A stretch of DNA of 64,000 nt, taken from contig CALCVP010000031.1 in NCBI GenBank assembly GCA_937907705.1, positions 62,001 through 126,000 of the forward strand. Reading direction: 5' to 3'. The translations under genes and the position numbers were made by a program. Positions within the stretch are counted from its first letter, which is position 1, and each line of letters starts with the position of its first letter. The notes beneath the pieces are model-generated. The model had not been told where the DNA came from. It was given only the letters and a program-made list of their open reading frames with translations, and made no database searches. This stretch comes from an uncultured Prevotella sp. (GTDB lineage: Bacteria; Bacteroidota; Bacteroidia; Bacteroidales; Bacteroidaceae). Positions 36,155 to 44,818 of this stretch are shown piece after piece.

Positions 36155-36184
36155 TATCTTTGCAAAAGATAGGCGGCGGTTCGG
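36155..36184 (+). promoter_or_regulatory. Promoter and leader motif of the LPS operon
   Basis: TATCTTTG at 36155-36162 is followed after 6 nt by ATAGGCGGCGGTTCGG (36169-36184). The same -7 box, spacing and leader, with one base different, occur at 6278-6307 upstream of crcB. The -33 element is less clear (TTTG with a 16-nt spacer). Confidence 0.65.
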
Positions 36185-36250
36185 CAACCTAAAATGGAAT
36201 TTATCGCAAAAGAATAGCCCTATCCATTTATTGAAAACGTTAATATATTA

Positions 36251-38080
36251 ATGAAAGAATTTTTGCAAGTATTGCGCCGCTTTGTACCTCCCTACAAGCG
36301 ATATTTGGCGCTGACAGTTATCTTCAACATCCTATCGGCGGTGCTGAACATCTTCTCTTTTGCCACACTGATACCAATACTGCGTATCCTCTTCCAAACC
36401 AGTGATGCCGTAAAGCAGGCAGAACTCATGCCGTGGAGCTGGGAACACCTCATGGAAGTGGCAGAGAACAACGCCAACTACTTTATCTATCAGATGATAC
36501 AAAGCATGGGACAATCCACTACGCTGCTGGTGATAGGACTCTTCCTGGCCTTGATGACCTTCTTGAAGACGGGGGCTTACTTCCTTTCTTCGGCTGCCAT
36601 CATACCTATCCGAACGGGCATTGTGCGCGATATACGCAACCAGCTCTACCGCAAGATTACCTCGCTGCCCTTGGGCTTCTTCTCTGAAGAGCGCAAAGGC
36701 GACATCATAGCACGCATGAGCGGCGATGTGCAAGAGATAGAAAGTTCTATCATGTCATCGCTCGACATGCTCTTCAAAAACCCTATACTCATCATCTTTT
36801 ACTTTGCCACGCTGATCGTTATCAGTTGGCAGCTCACCCTGTTTACCCTCATTATCGTGCCCTTTATGGGCTGGTTCATGGGTTATGTAGGCCGCAAGCT
36901 CAAACAGCGATCCATCAAGGCGCAAGCCCTGTGGAGCGACACCATGAGCCAGGTGGAAGAGACATTGGGCGGACTGCGCATCATCAAGGCTTTCTGTGCG
37001 GAGGAAAAGATGAACCAGCGTTTTGACAAAATCAACTCTGAATACCGCGACAACATTCTGCGAGTAAATACCCGGCAGCAGATGGCACACCCCATGAGCG
37101 AGTTCTTGGGCACCGTGCTTATCGTCATCGTGCTGTGGTTTGGCGGTGTGCTCGTCATTGAGCACCACACACTCAGCGGTCCTAAGTTCATCTATTACCT
37201 CGTCATGCTGTACAGCATCATCAATCCGCTCAAAGAGTTTTCAAAAGCCAGCTACAACATACCCAAGGGTTTGGCATCCATGGAGCGTGTAGACAAGATA
37301 CTAAAGGCAGAAAACAACATCAAGCAAGCTGCCCACCCCACCCACATCAGCAGCTTTAACCACAGCATAGAGTTTCGCAACGTGTCGTTTAAGTACGACG
37401 AAAAGTGGATTCTGCGCAACATCAACCTCACCATAGAGAAAGGTAAGACAGTGGCACTGGTGGGGCAAAGCGGCGGCGGAAAGTCTACATTGGTAGACCT
37501 CATACCCCGATACTATGACGTGCAGGAGGGCGAAGTGCTCATCGATGGCATCAATGTGAAAGACATGGACATACACGACCTGCGCTCACTCATAGGCAAC
37601 GTCAATCAGGAAGCTATCCTCTTCAACGATACCTTCCGCAACAACATAGCCTTTGGCGTGGCAAACGCCACACAGGAAGAGATAGAAGAGGCAGCAAAAA
37701 TAGCCAATGCCCACGACTTTATCATGGCTTCAGAACATGGCTACGACACTAATATAGGCGACCGCGGAGGCCGCCTGTCGGGCGGTCAGCGCCAACGCGT
37801 GAGCATAGCGCGCGCCATACTCAAGAACCCTCCTATACTCATACTCGACGAAGCCACATCGGCACTCGACACAGAGAGCGAAAGACTGGTGCAAGAGGCG
37901 CTCGAACGACTGATGAAAACACGCACCACAGTGGCCATTGCGCACCGGCTGTCTACCATCAAGAATGCAGACGAGATATGTGTGATACACGAAGGACAGA
38001 TTGTTGAGCGTGGCACACACGACCAGCTCATAGCACTCAACGGCTACTACAAGCGGCTCAACGACATGCAGACGCTCTAA
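36251..38080 (+). CDS. ABC transporter, MsbA-like lipid exporter
   Basis: 609 aa, a half-transporter with an N-terminal six-helix membrane domain (about 20-335) and a C-terminal ATPase. Walker A is VGQSGGGKST, the Q-loop NVNQEAILF, the signature LSGGQRQRVS, Walker B PILILDEATSALD and the H-loop AIAHRLST. Context points to lipid A or glycolipid flipping, since an LpxL-like acyltransferase follows 18 bp later and glycosyltransferases after that. The sequence alone does not separate it from other lipid or drug exporters. First gene of a unit that seems to run to the terminator at 44416. Confidence 0.92.
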   Translation: MKEFLQVLRRFVPPYKRYLALTVIFNILSAVLNIFSFATLIPILRILFQTSDAVKQAELMPWSWEHLMEVAENNANYFIYQMIQSMGQSTTLLVIGLFLALMTFLKTGAYFLSSAAIIPIRTGIVRDIRNQLYRKITSLPLGFFSEERKGDIIARMSGDVQEIESSIMSSLDMLFKNPILIIFYFATLIVISWQLTLFTLIIVPFMGWFMGYVGRKLKQRSIKAQALWSDTMSQVEETLGGLRIIKAFCAEEKMNQRFDKINSEYRDNILRVNTRQQMAHPMSEFLGTVLIVIVLWFGGVLVIEHHTLSGPKFIYYLVMLYSIINPLKEFSKASYNIPKGLASMERVDKILKAENNIKQAAHPTHISSFNHSIEFRNVSFKYDEKWILRNINLTIEKGKTVALVGQSGGGKSTLVDLIPRYYDVQEGEVLIDGINVKDMDIHDLRSLIGNVNQEAILFNDTFRNNIAFGVANATQEEIEEAAKIANAHDFIMASEHGYDTNIGDRGGRLSGGQRQRVSIARAILKNPPILILDEATSALDTESERLVQEALERLMKTRTTVAIAHRLSTIKNADEICVIHEGQIVERGTHDQLIALNGYYKRLNDMQTL

Positions 38081-38098
38081 ACATAAAACCATCACGGC

Positions 38099-39055
38099 AT
38101 GAAAGAATTTCTATACCAACTGGTCTATGCGCTGTTTTATGCGTTTTCAAAACTGCCTTACAAGGCACTCTACGGTGCATCAGACTGTTTCTATATCATC
38201 CTTTACCACCTCGTGGGCTACCGCCGCGAGATAGTAAGGCGCAATTTAGCAACCTCCTTTCCCGACAAAAGCCAGGAAGAGCTGCGCTACATTGAGCGAG
38301 GCTTCTACCATTGGCTGTGCGACTATTTCGTGGAAACAGTCAAACTGATGTCTGTTTCGCGCCAAGAGCTGCTCCAGCACATCGAGTTCAAAGGCGTGGA
38401 ACAGCTGGAAGAGTGCTTCGACAACGGACAGATGTGTGCCGCCATACTGGGACATTACGGCAATTGGGAGTTCCTCTCAGCCACAGGTTTAGCCTTTCAG
38501 CGGCACCATGAAGCCGTATGCGGACTGATATACCACCCCTTGCGCAGCGATCTTTTTGACCGCATGTTTATCAAATTGCGCCAAAGCATGGGCGGAGTGT
38601 GCATACCCAAGAAAGACATACTGCGCTATCTCATCTCATTCAAGCGGCAAGGACTCATGAATCTCTTCGGATACATAGCCGACCAAGGGCCCCGCTACCA
38701 GAACATTCACCTGTGGCTGCCCTTCCTCAACCATGATACGCCCGTGTTTACAGGGGCAGAACGCATCATGAGAAAGATGAACAATGCAGTGTTCTACGTA
38801 GATATGGAACGCCCAGAGCGTGGCCATTACATCTGCACTTTCCACCTGATGACCAAAAATCCCGCTGCACTGCCTGAGTTTGAAATCACACGCGACTACT
38901 TCAGAAGACTGGAACAGACCATCCGCCGCGACCCTCGCTTCTATCTGTGGAGCCACGACCGGTGGAAAAGAACGCACGAAGAGTTTGACCGTGAATACAA
39001 AATAGAAAACGGACACGTGGTGAAACGCGCCCAAGCAACACCACAGCAAGGTTGA
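38099..39055 (+). CDS. LpxL/HtrB-like lipid A acyltransferase
   Basis: 318 aa of the lysophospholipid acyltransferase family. The catalytic HX4E motif is GHYGNWE (about residues 118-124). The N-terminus has a membrane-anchoring stretch (LVYALFYAFSKLPYKALYG). The later blocks IADQGPRYQNIHLWLPFL and FTGAERIMRKM match LpxL/LpxM. The family adds a secondary acyl chain to Kdo-lipid A at the inner membrane face; many Bacteroidota have only one such enzyme, consistent with penta-acylated lipid A. The neighbouring exporter and LPS kinase-like protein fit this role. Confidence 0.92.
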   Translation: MKEFLYQLVYALFYAFSKLPYKALYGASDCFYIILYHLVGYRREIVRRNLATSFPDKSQEELRYIERGFYHWLCDYFVETVKLMSVSRQELLQHIEFKGVEQLEECFDNGQMCAAILGHYGNWEFLSATGLAFQRHHEAVCGLIYHPLRSDLFDRMFIKLRQSMGGVCIPKKDILRYLISFKRQGLMNLFGYIADQGPRYQNIHLWLPFLNHDTPVFTGAERIMRKMNNAVFYVDMERPERGHYICTFHLMTKNPAALPEFEITRDYFRRLEQTIRRDPRFYLWSHDRWKRTHEEFDREYKIENGHVVKRAQATPQQG

Positions 39056-39094
39056 CGCCACAGCGCAACCACTTGTATAACTAAACCCAAAGAT

Positions 39095-40234
39095 ATGATA
39101 ATAGGATTCGACGCGAAACGCATTGTGTGCAACAAGACAGGACTGGGAAGCTACTCCCGTACCTTGATCAACGACCTGTCGCAAATCATCACACCCGATA
39201 TTACGCTCAATCTTTACGCACCTGAGCCCGGCAATGATGCCTTGCGAAGCCAGGTTACCACCCGAAGCAACGTGCACTTTGTATACCCTGACGGCTGTCA
39301 TTGCCGCCTGCAACGCGACTACTGGAGGCTACACGGCATGGTAAAAGACCTGCAACGCGACGGTGTCAAGCTGTTTCACGGCCTGTCTGGCGAGCTGCCT
39401 TCAGGCCTAAAGCAAAGTGGCATCAAGTCGGTAGTTACCATCCACGACATCATCTTCATGCGTCATCCCGAGTATTACCATTGGATTGACACCAAGCTAT
39501 ATGCCTGGAAGTTTCGCCGAACCTGCCAGGAAGCCGACCGGATTATAGCCATCAGCGAGTGTACCAAGCGCGACATCACCCTCTTTGGCGATGTAGACCC
39601 GGAGAGAATAGACGTTATCTACCAAAGTTGCAGCACCCGTTTCAAGATGCGCGAGAGCGAAAAGAAGCTGCAAGAGGTACACACCCGCTATATGCTACCC
39701 AAACGATACATGATTTTTGTGGGCTCTATCGAAGAGCGCAAAAACATACTTTTGGCAGTGAAAGCACTGCGCTTGCTGCCCGATGACATCAGTCTGGTCA
39801 TCGTAGGAAAGCCTACCCCATACACCAAGAAGGTGAAACTGTACATCACGCAGAACGGTATTGCCAACCGTGTAAAGTTCTTGCACAACGTAACCAACGA
39901 AGACCTGCCCGCTATTTACCAAATGGCAGAAGTGGGAGTTTACCCCTCCCGCTATGAAGGATTTGGCATTCCGATTATCGAAGCCATACAAAGCGGACTG
40001 CCGGTGGTGGCCTGCACAGGCAGCTGTCTGGAGGAAGCAGGCGGAAACGATACCCTTTATGTAGACCCGGACGATGTCTGTGGCATGGCAGAAGCCGTGA
40101 AACGAGTGCTCAAAGGCGCCCCTGAGCGAGAGCAACGCATAGCCCGTTCGCAGCAATATATTACCCGATTTGAGGGCAACAACGTAGCACAACAGGTGCT
40201 CGATGTGTACAATGAGCTGTTGCTTGCATACTGA
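39095..40234 (+). CDS. GT4-type glycosyltransferase (family 1 fold)
   Basis: 379 aa with a GT-B fold. The N-terminal domain opens with GFDAKRIVCNKTGLGSYSRTL, the N-terminal glycine-rich loop; the C-terminal domain has FVGSIEERKN and the donor-site EX7E motif in YEGFGIPIIEAIQSGLPVV. It transfers a sugar from a nucleotide donor to LPS core or another glycan; donor and acceptor are unknown. Third gene of the LPS operon. Confidence 0.92.
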   Translation: MIIGFDAKRIVCNKTGLGSYSRTLINDLSQIITPDITLNLYAPEPGNDALRSQVTTRSNVHFVYPDGCHCRLQRDYWRLHGMVKDLQRDGVKLFHGLSGELPSGLKQSGIKSVVTIHDIIFMRHPEYYHWIDTKLYAWKFRRTCQEADRIIAISECTKRDITLFGDVDPERIDVIYQSCSTRFKMRESEKKLQEVHTRYMLPKRYMIFVGSIEERKNILLAVKALRLLPDDISLVIVGKPTPYTKKVKLYITQNGIANRVKFLHNVTNEDLPAIYQMAEVGVYPSRYEGFGIPIIEAIQSGLPVVACTGSCLEEAGGNDTLYVDPDDVCGMAEAVKRVLKGAPEREQRIARSQQYITRFEGNNVAQQVLDVYNELLLAY

Positions 40235-40291
40235 TTCCGCCGCAACAGCAACCTTATCATTTGCTCATCAACCCTTACTTAACAGCTATCA

Positions 40292-41212
40292 ATGGAACAA
40301 ACAAACAGCAACAGTCCTCTGTTCTCTATCTTCATACCCACGTGGAACAACTTGGCTTTCTTGAAAGTGTGCATAGAAAGCATCAGAAAGAACTCTGTAT
40401 ACCGCCACCAAATCATCGTGCATGTGAACGACGGAAGCGACGGTACGCTTGAATGGGTCAAGCAACAGCATCTCGACTACACCCACACTCCAGACAACGT
40501 GGGCGTGTGTTTGGCCATGAACATGATGCGAAGCAAGGTAAAGACCGACTATATCTACTTTATCAACGACGACATGTACGCCCTTCCGGGCTGGGACAAG
40601 GCCCTCTACGAGGTGATAAAAGCATTGCCCGACAACCGTTTTTTCCTGTCGTCTACCACCATACAGCCCCACACTGCCGGTGCATCTATCATCAAGGCAG
40701 ACTACGGCGACACCATAGAAGGATTCAGAGAGCAGGCTTTGCTGAACGAATACAGGCACTACCCGCTGAACGACTGGATGGGAGCCACACTGCCGCCCAA
40801 CCTCGTTCACCGCGATACATGGGACCTTGTGGGCGGTTACAGCGTGGAGTTGTCGCCAGGCATGTACAGCGACCCCGACTTTACTGCCAAGCTATGGCTT
40901 TGCGGTATCAGGTATATGCGGGGCGTATCAGCCAGTAGAGTGTACCACTTTGAGACCAAATCAACCACACGTATCCGCAAAAACATGGGGCAGATGCAGT
41001 TCTTGCTCAAGTGGGGACTTACCAATTCTGCCTTCAGAAGGGTGTTTACACACAAGGGAAAAGACTTTGACCCGCAGCTGACAGACCGCTTTGACCGCAA
41101 CGGGAATCTGCTATGGAACATCAAGCGCAGCCGACTGAAGGCTATATGGTGGCTCTTGACCAAAGACTTTGGACCGCTATGGAAGTTTTGGGACAAGCCT
41201 TCTACCCACTGA
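40292..41212 (+). CDS. GT2-type glycosyltransferase
   Basis: 306 aa with the GT-A fold. FSIFIPTWNNLAFLKVCIESI opens the domain, VNDGSDGTLEW is the nucleotide loop, and IYFINDDMYALPGW carries the DxD-like metal motif. A later block (GDYSVELSPGMYSDPDFTAKLW) fits family 2. There is no strong hydrophobic segment. It probably extends the same glycan as the preceding enzyme. A 164-bp gap with a 22-bp array separates it from the kinase gene. Confidence 0.92.
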   Translation: MEQTNSNSPLFSIFIPTWNNLAFLKVCIESIRKNSVYRHQIIVHVNDGSDGTLEWVKQQHLDYTHTPDNVGVCLAMNMMRSKVKTDYIYFINDDMYALPGWDKALYEVIKALPDNRFFLSSTTIQPHTAGASIIKADYGDTIEGFREQALLNEYRHYPLNDWMGATLPPNLVHRDTWDLVGGYSVELSPGMYSDPDFTAKLWLCGIRYMRGVSASRVYHFETKSTTRIRKNMGQMQFLLKWGLTNSAFRRVFTHKGKDFDPQLTDRFDRNGNLLWNIKRSRLKAIWWLLTKDFGPLWKFWDKPSTH

Positions 41213-41222
41213 GTTTTGGAAA

Positions 41223-41354
41223 ATCTGTCCATAAACGAAGCAACATCGACCGTTGAATTTAGCTGTATCAGTCGTCAATTCAATTTATATCGACCGTCAA
41301 GTTTAACTGTATCAACCACTGGATACAGCCTGTATCAGCCACTGATGCTGCCTT
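41223..41354 (+). repeat. 22-bp array of a third unit family (41223 array)
   Basis: Units beginning ATC start at 41223, 41245, 41267, 41289 and 41311, and a sixth, shifted by one, at 41334. The best-conserved are ATCGACCGTTGAATTTAG, ATCAGTCGTCAATTCAAT and ATCGACCGTCAAGTTTAA. The period is 22 bp but the unit differs from arrays A-H and from those at 31136 and 32831. It sits inside the LPS operon. Confidence 0.6.
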
Positions 41355-41376
41355 ACAATCTTTAACATCTTCAAGA

Positions 41377-42156
41377 ATGATCCACTCAACACTGAGAAAA
41401 CAAGAGGTGGCTGCGCCTTATGCTTTTGCCCGGCAGTTTGTAGACTGTCTGCCACAGACCTTCAATCAGGAGGGCGATGAAATCTATACAGGGCGCAACA
41501 CCGTAAAGACATACAATGTGGATGGCACCACTTTGGTGGCAAAGCGCTTCAAGCGCCCTAACATCATACAGCGGATAGCCTACTCTTTCTTCAAGCCCAG
41601 CAAGGCAGAAAGGGCCTATCGCTTTGCCAAGATGATAAGAGAAAGGGGGTTCAACACACCACATGAGGTGGCGTTTGTCGAGATGCAGCAGCATGGACTG
41701 ATGCTCGACAGCTACTTTGTGTCTGCCGCTTGCATGTTGCCTCCTCTGTCGAAGCTGCTGCGCCGGCCCGATTTCAGCCACAAGGCAGCCACTGATTTGG
41801 CACTGTTTATAGTTAAACTGCACCAAAAGGGGGTGCTGCACGGCGACCTGAACCTTACCAACATTCTGTATGAGCAAGACCCTTCGGGCAACTATCTCTT
41901 TACATTGATAGACACAAACCGCTCTACTTTCTGCCAGCCTAACCGCAAGCAGTGTCTGCAAAACATGCTCCGCCTCTCCCACGACCGTCCTTTGCTCAGC
42001 TTTGTAACGGCACGTTACGCCGAAGCACGGGGCTGGAACGCCGACGAGACCGTGGCTACGATGATGCGGATGCTCGACAAGTTTGAAGAGAGACTAAGGC
42101 GAAAGAGCAAGATAAAGAATGCTGTAAGAAACAGACAAGCCTCAACACGACCTTAA
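41377..42156 (+). CDS. LPS kinase-like protein (Kdo/InaA-WaaP type)
   Basis: 259 aa of the protein-kinase-like fold. The invariant lysine lies in TTLVAKRFKRPN (about residue 56), the catalytic loop is HGDLNLTNILY (His155, Asp157) and the metal-binding Asp179 is in TLIDTN. The family phosphorylates Kdo or heptose in LPS inner core. Bacteroidota LPS commonly has a phosphorylated single Kdo, so a Kdo kinase role is a reasonable inference. Next gene glf starts 14 bp later. Confidence 0.85.
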   Translation: MIHSTLRKQEVAAPYAFARQFVDCLPQTFNQEGDEIYTGRNTVKTYNVDGTTLVAKRFKRPNIIQRIAYSFFKPSKAERAYRFAKMIRERGFNTPHEVAFVEMQQHGLMLDSYFVSAACMLPPLSKLLRRPDFSHKAATDLALFIVKLHQKGVLHGDLNLTNILYEQDPSGNYLFTLIDTNRSTFCQPNRKQCLQNMLRLSHDRPLLSFVTARYAEARGWNADETVATMMRMLDKFEERLRRKSKIKNAVRNRQASTRP

Positions 42157-42170
42157 AACCAAAGCAACAG

Positions 42171-43313
42171 ATGGAAGCATACGATTTTCTTATAGTAGGC
42201 GCAGGGCTTTTCGGAGCCGTCTTTGCACACGAAGCACGCAAGCAAGGCAAGCGATGCCTGGTAATAGACCGCCGCAACCACACGGGCGGCAATATCCACT
42301 GCCAGTTCATGGAGGGCATCCACGTGCACCAGTACGGTGCACACATCTTCCATACCAATAACCGTGAGGTTTGGAATTATGTGAACCAACTGGTTGAAAT
42401 GGTGCCTTTTGTCAATTCGCCCTTGGCCAACTACCACGGCGAACTCTACAACCTGCCTTTCAACATGAACACTTTCCACCAGCTGTGGGGTGTCAACACA
42501 CCGCAAGAAGCTGTCGAAGAGCTGGAAAGGCAGCGCGAAAGATACGCTCACATCACCCATCCTGCCAACTTTGAGGAGCAGGCTCTCAAGCTGTGCGGGC
42601 ACGATATTTACACCAAACTCATCAAAGGCTATACCGAAAAGCAATGGGGACGGTCCACACAAGAGCTGCCCGCAGCCATCATCAGGCGCGTGCCGCTGCG
42701 CATGACGTATGACAACAACTACTTTAACGACACCTACCAGGGTATTCCGCGCGGCGGTTACAACAGTCTGACAGATGCTTTGCTCAACGGCATTGAGGTG
42801 AGACTCAACACCAACTACTTAGAGCAGCGCAACGCATTCAATGCGCTGGCGCGCAAGGTGGTGTTTACGGGGCAGATAGACAGCTACTTTGACTACCGGG
42901 CAGGACACCTGGAATATCGCAGTCTGCACTTTGAAACAGAGCTGCTGCATACCGACAACTATCAAGGCAATGCGGTAGTCAACTACACGGCGGCTGATGT
43001 GCCTTACACGCGCATCATCGAGCACAAGCACTTTGAGCACGGGCAGCAGCCTGTTACCGTCATTACCAGAGAATACCCGAAGGCTTACCGGACGGGCGAC
43101 GAGCCGTACTACCCTGTCAACGACAGCAGAAACAATGCCATCGTAAAGCAATATCAGGAGTTGGCGGCACGCCAAAGCAAGACCATCTTTGGCGGACGCT
43201 TGGGGCAATATGCCTACTTCGACATGGACGACACCATCGAAGCGGCACTGCTGCTGGCACGGAAAGAGTTGACAAGCAGCATGCCGGCAGCCTTCCATAG
43301 TTATCCACATTAA
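42171..43313 (+). CDS. glf: UDP-galactopyranose mutase
   Basis: 380 aa flavoenzyme. It interconverts UDP-galactopyranose and UDP-galactofuranose. The N-terminal FAD fold has VGAGLFGAVFAHEARKQG and IDRRNHTGGNIH; family blocks HQYGAHIFHTNNREVWNYVNQ, FNMNTFHQLWG and GYTEKQWG follow. The C-terminal active-site FGGRLGQYAYFDMDD matches Glf. Presence next to a probable galactofuranosyltransferase indicates that this operon builds a galactofuranose-containing glycan. Confidence 0.97.
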   Translation: MEAYDFLIVGAGLFGAVFAHEARKQGKRCLVIDRRNHTGGNIHCQFMEGIHVHQYGAHIFHTNNREVWNYVNQLVEMVPFVNSPLANYHGELYNLPFNMNTFHQLWGVNTPQEAVEELERQRERYAHITHPANFEEQALKLCGHDIYTKLIKGYTEKQWGRSTQELPAAIIRRVPLRMTYDNNYFNDTYQGIPRGGYNSLTDALLNGIEVRLNTNYLEQRNAFNALARKVVFTGQIDSYFDYRAGHLEYRSLHFETELLHTDNYQGNAVVNYTAADVPYTRIIEHKHFEHGQQPVTVITREYPKAYRTGDEPYYPVNDSRNNAIVKQYQELAARQSKTIFGGRLGQYAYFDMDDTIEAALLLARKELTSSMPAAFHSYPH

Positions 43314-43324
43314 CAGCAAGACTT

Positions 43325-44338
43325 ATGAATTACTTCTTCTCACGCAACTATAAAGACCTGAACAGTGCGGGCAACAAGGCCAAGACTGATATAGAAAACA
43401 TCATGCTCAACATGGGCTTCCAGTATGGCGGACTGCACCGCACCACCTACCGCAACAGTGTGCTCCACTTCCTGATGACGCTCTTTGGCGTAGCGGTACT
43501 GCCCTTCAAACTGCACAAAGGCGACAACTTGGTGGTGCAATATCCGCTGAAAAAGTATTTCACCATGGTGTGCAAACTTGCCCATCTCAAGGGAACCAAG
43601 GTAATAGTGGTGATACATGACTTGGGAAGCTTCCGCCGTAAGGCACTCACACCCGCCCAAGAAATCAACAGGCTCAACCATGCCGACCATATCATTGCCC
43701 ACAATGAGCGCATGAAGCAATGGATAGCCGATCACGGCTGCACCGCACAGCTGCATACATTAGGCATCTTCGACTACTTGTCTGCAACCGAAGCGCCCAC
43801 ACGCCACACGCCGCAACAGCCCTATACCGTGGTGTATGCCGGCGGCCTCAACCGCCGCAAGAACGCCTTTCTCTATGAATGGGGCAAATACATCAAGGCT
43901 TACCGCGTGAGCCTGTATGGCAATGGCTTTGAAGTAAGCGAGGCACAAGGCAGCGACAAGTTCCAGCTGATGGGCTTTACCAAGTCTGACCAGCTGATAG
44001 CTACCGCCAAAGGCGACTTCGGCCTGGTGTGGGACGGTGCTTCCGTCAATGGCTGTACGGGCAACTTTGGCGAGTATCTCAAGTTCAACAATCCCCACAA
44101 GACCTCGCTCTATATACGCTGTGGATTGCCTGTTATCATCTGGCGACAGGCTGCCCTCGCCACTTTTGTAGAGCAACAAGGCATCGGGCTGTGCATCGAC
44201 TCACTGGAACAGTTGGACACACTGCTGCAAAATCTTACTGCTGAACAGTATGACCGCATGCGCACCAACGTGATGAAGACAAGCCATCTGTTGCAGCAAG
44301 GCCACTACTTTACCACAGCCGTCAGTCCGCTTCTCTAA
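43325..44338 (+). CDS. Glycosyltransferase, probable galactofuranosyltransferase
   Basis: 337 aa, 11 bp after glf. The N-terminus YFFSRNYKDLNSAGNKAKTDIE and the VVIHDLGSFRRK block resemble bacterial galactofuranosyltransferases of the WbbI type. The C-terminal domain has VVYAGGLNRRKNAF and GDFGLVWDG, consistent with a GT-B donor domain. Coupling with UDP-galactopyranose mutase supports Galf as the donor. Acceptor unknown. Last gene of the operon. Confidence 0.82.
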   Translation: MNYFFSRNYKDLNSAGNKAKTDIENIMLNMGFQYGGLHRTTYRNSVLHFLMTLFGVAVLPFKLHKGDNLVVQYPLKKYFTMVCKLAHLKGTKVIVVIHDLGSFRRKALTPAQEINRLNHADHIIAHNERMKQWIADHGCTAQLHTLGIFDYLSATEAPTRHTPQQPYTVVYAGGLNRRKNAFLYEWGKYIKAYRVSLYGNGFEVSEAQGSDKFQLMGFTKSDQLIATAKGDFGLVWDGASVNGCTGNFGEYLKFNNPHKTSLYIRCGLPVIIWRQAALATFVEQQGIGLCIDSLEQLDTLLQNLTAEQYDRMRTNVMKTSHLLQQGHYFTTAVSPLL

Positions 44339-44368
44339 CCGAAAAGCTGCAAGAACAATACCTGCTTG

Positions 44369-44425
44369 ACTCCCCGTCGTCAACTGTCTGCCCTGCAACA
44401 GTTGACGACGGGGAGTTTCTTTCTT
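44369..44425 (+). terminator. Strong terminator of the LPS operon
   Basis: A perfect 19-bp stem (44369-44387 with 44398-44416) around a 10-nt loop is followed by TTCTTTCTT. Confidence 0.88.
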
Positions 44426-44440
44426 CCACACCCCTTTTCC

Positions 44441-44550
44441 CATTGCAGTGCAATCGGCTTGCGAAAGCAATGCAACAAGAAGCAGATTGCACTGCAATCA
44501 CTGTCCGATAGCTATGCAACCGCAACCCGACAACATAGCTATTGGTGCCA
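44441..44550 (+). repeat. 22-bp x 5 degenerate palindromic array (array F)
   Basis: Five units start at 44441, 44463, 44485, 44507 and 44529. Cores: CATTGC-AGT-GCAATC, GAAAGC-AAT-GCAACA, GATTGC-ACT-GCAATC (a perfect palindrome around the centre), GATAGC-TAT-GCAACC and GACAAC-ATA-GCTATT. It lies between the LPS operon terminator and the susC promoter. Confidence 0.88.
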
Positions 44551-44771
44551 CGCCCATTGCTGCCCTACCCTCAACACCTTTGTCTTCCTATCCATTTCTT
44601 CTGCAACAGAATACCGAAAAGGCTGGATGTAAAATATTGTTTTTCAACAATTTACGACTATTCCGTAATATATTTTTCATTTCCTGTCAAGTTACTTTAC
44701 AAACACACAATAGTAACCGTTTGTTCATACATCCATAACATGCGTGTAACACTTCTGCAATATACCTCCCC

Positions 44772-44779
44772 TACCTTTG
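44772..44779 (+). promoter_or_regulatory. -7 box of the susCD promoter
   Basis: TACCTTTG fits TAnnTTTG, 40 nt before the SusC ATG. The -33 region is not a clean TTTG. The stretch 44551-44771 otherwise shows nothing. Confidence 0.55.
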
Positions 44780-44818
44780 CACTCACATGATGATATAAAC
44801 ATAATTAATAAGAACTAA

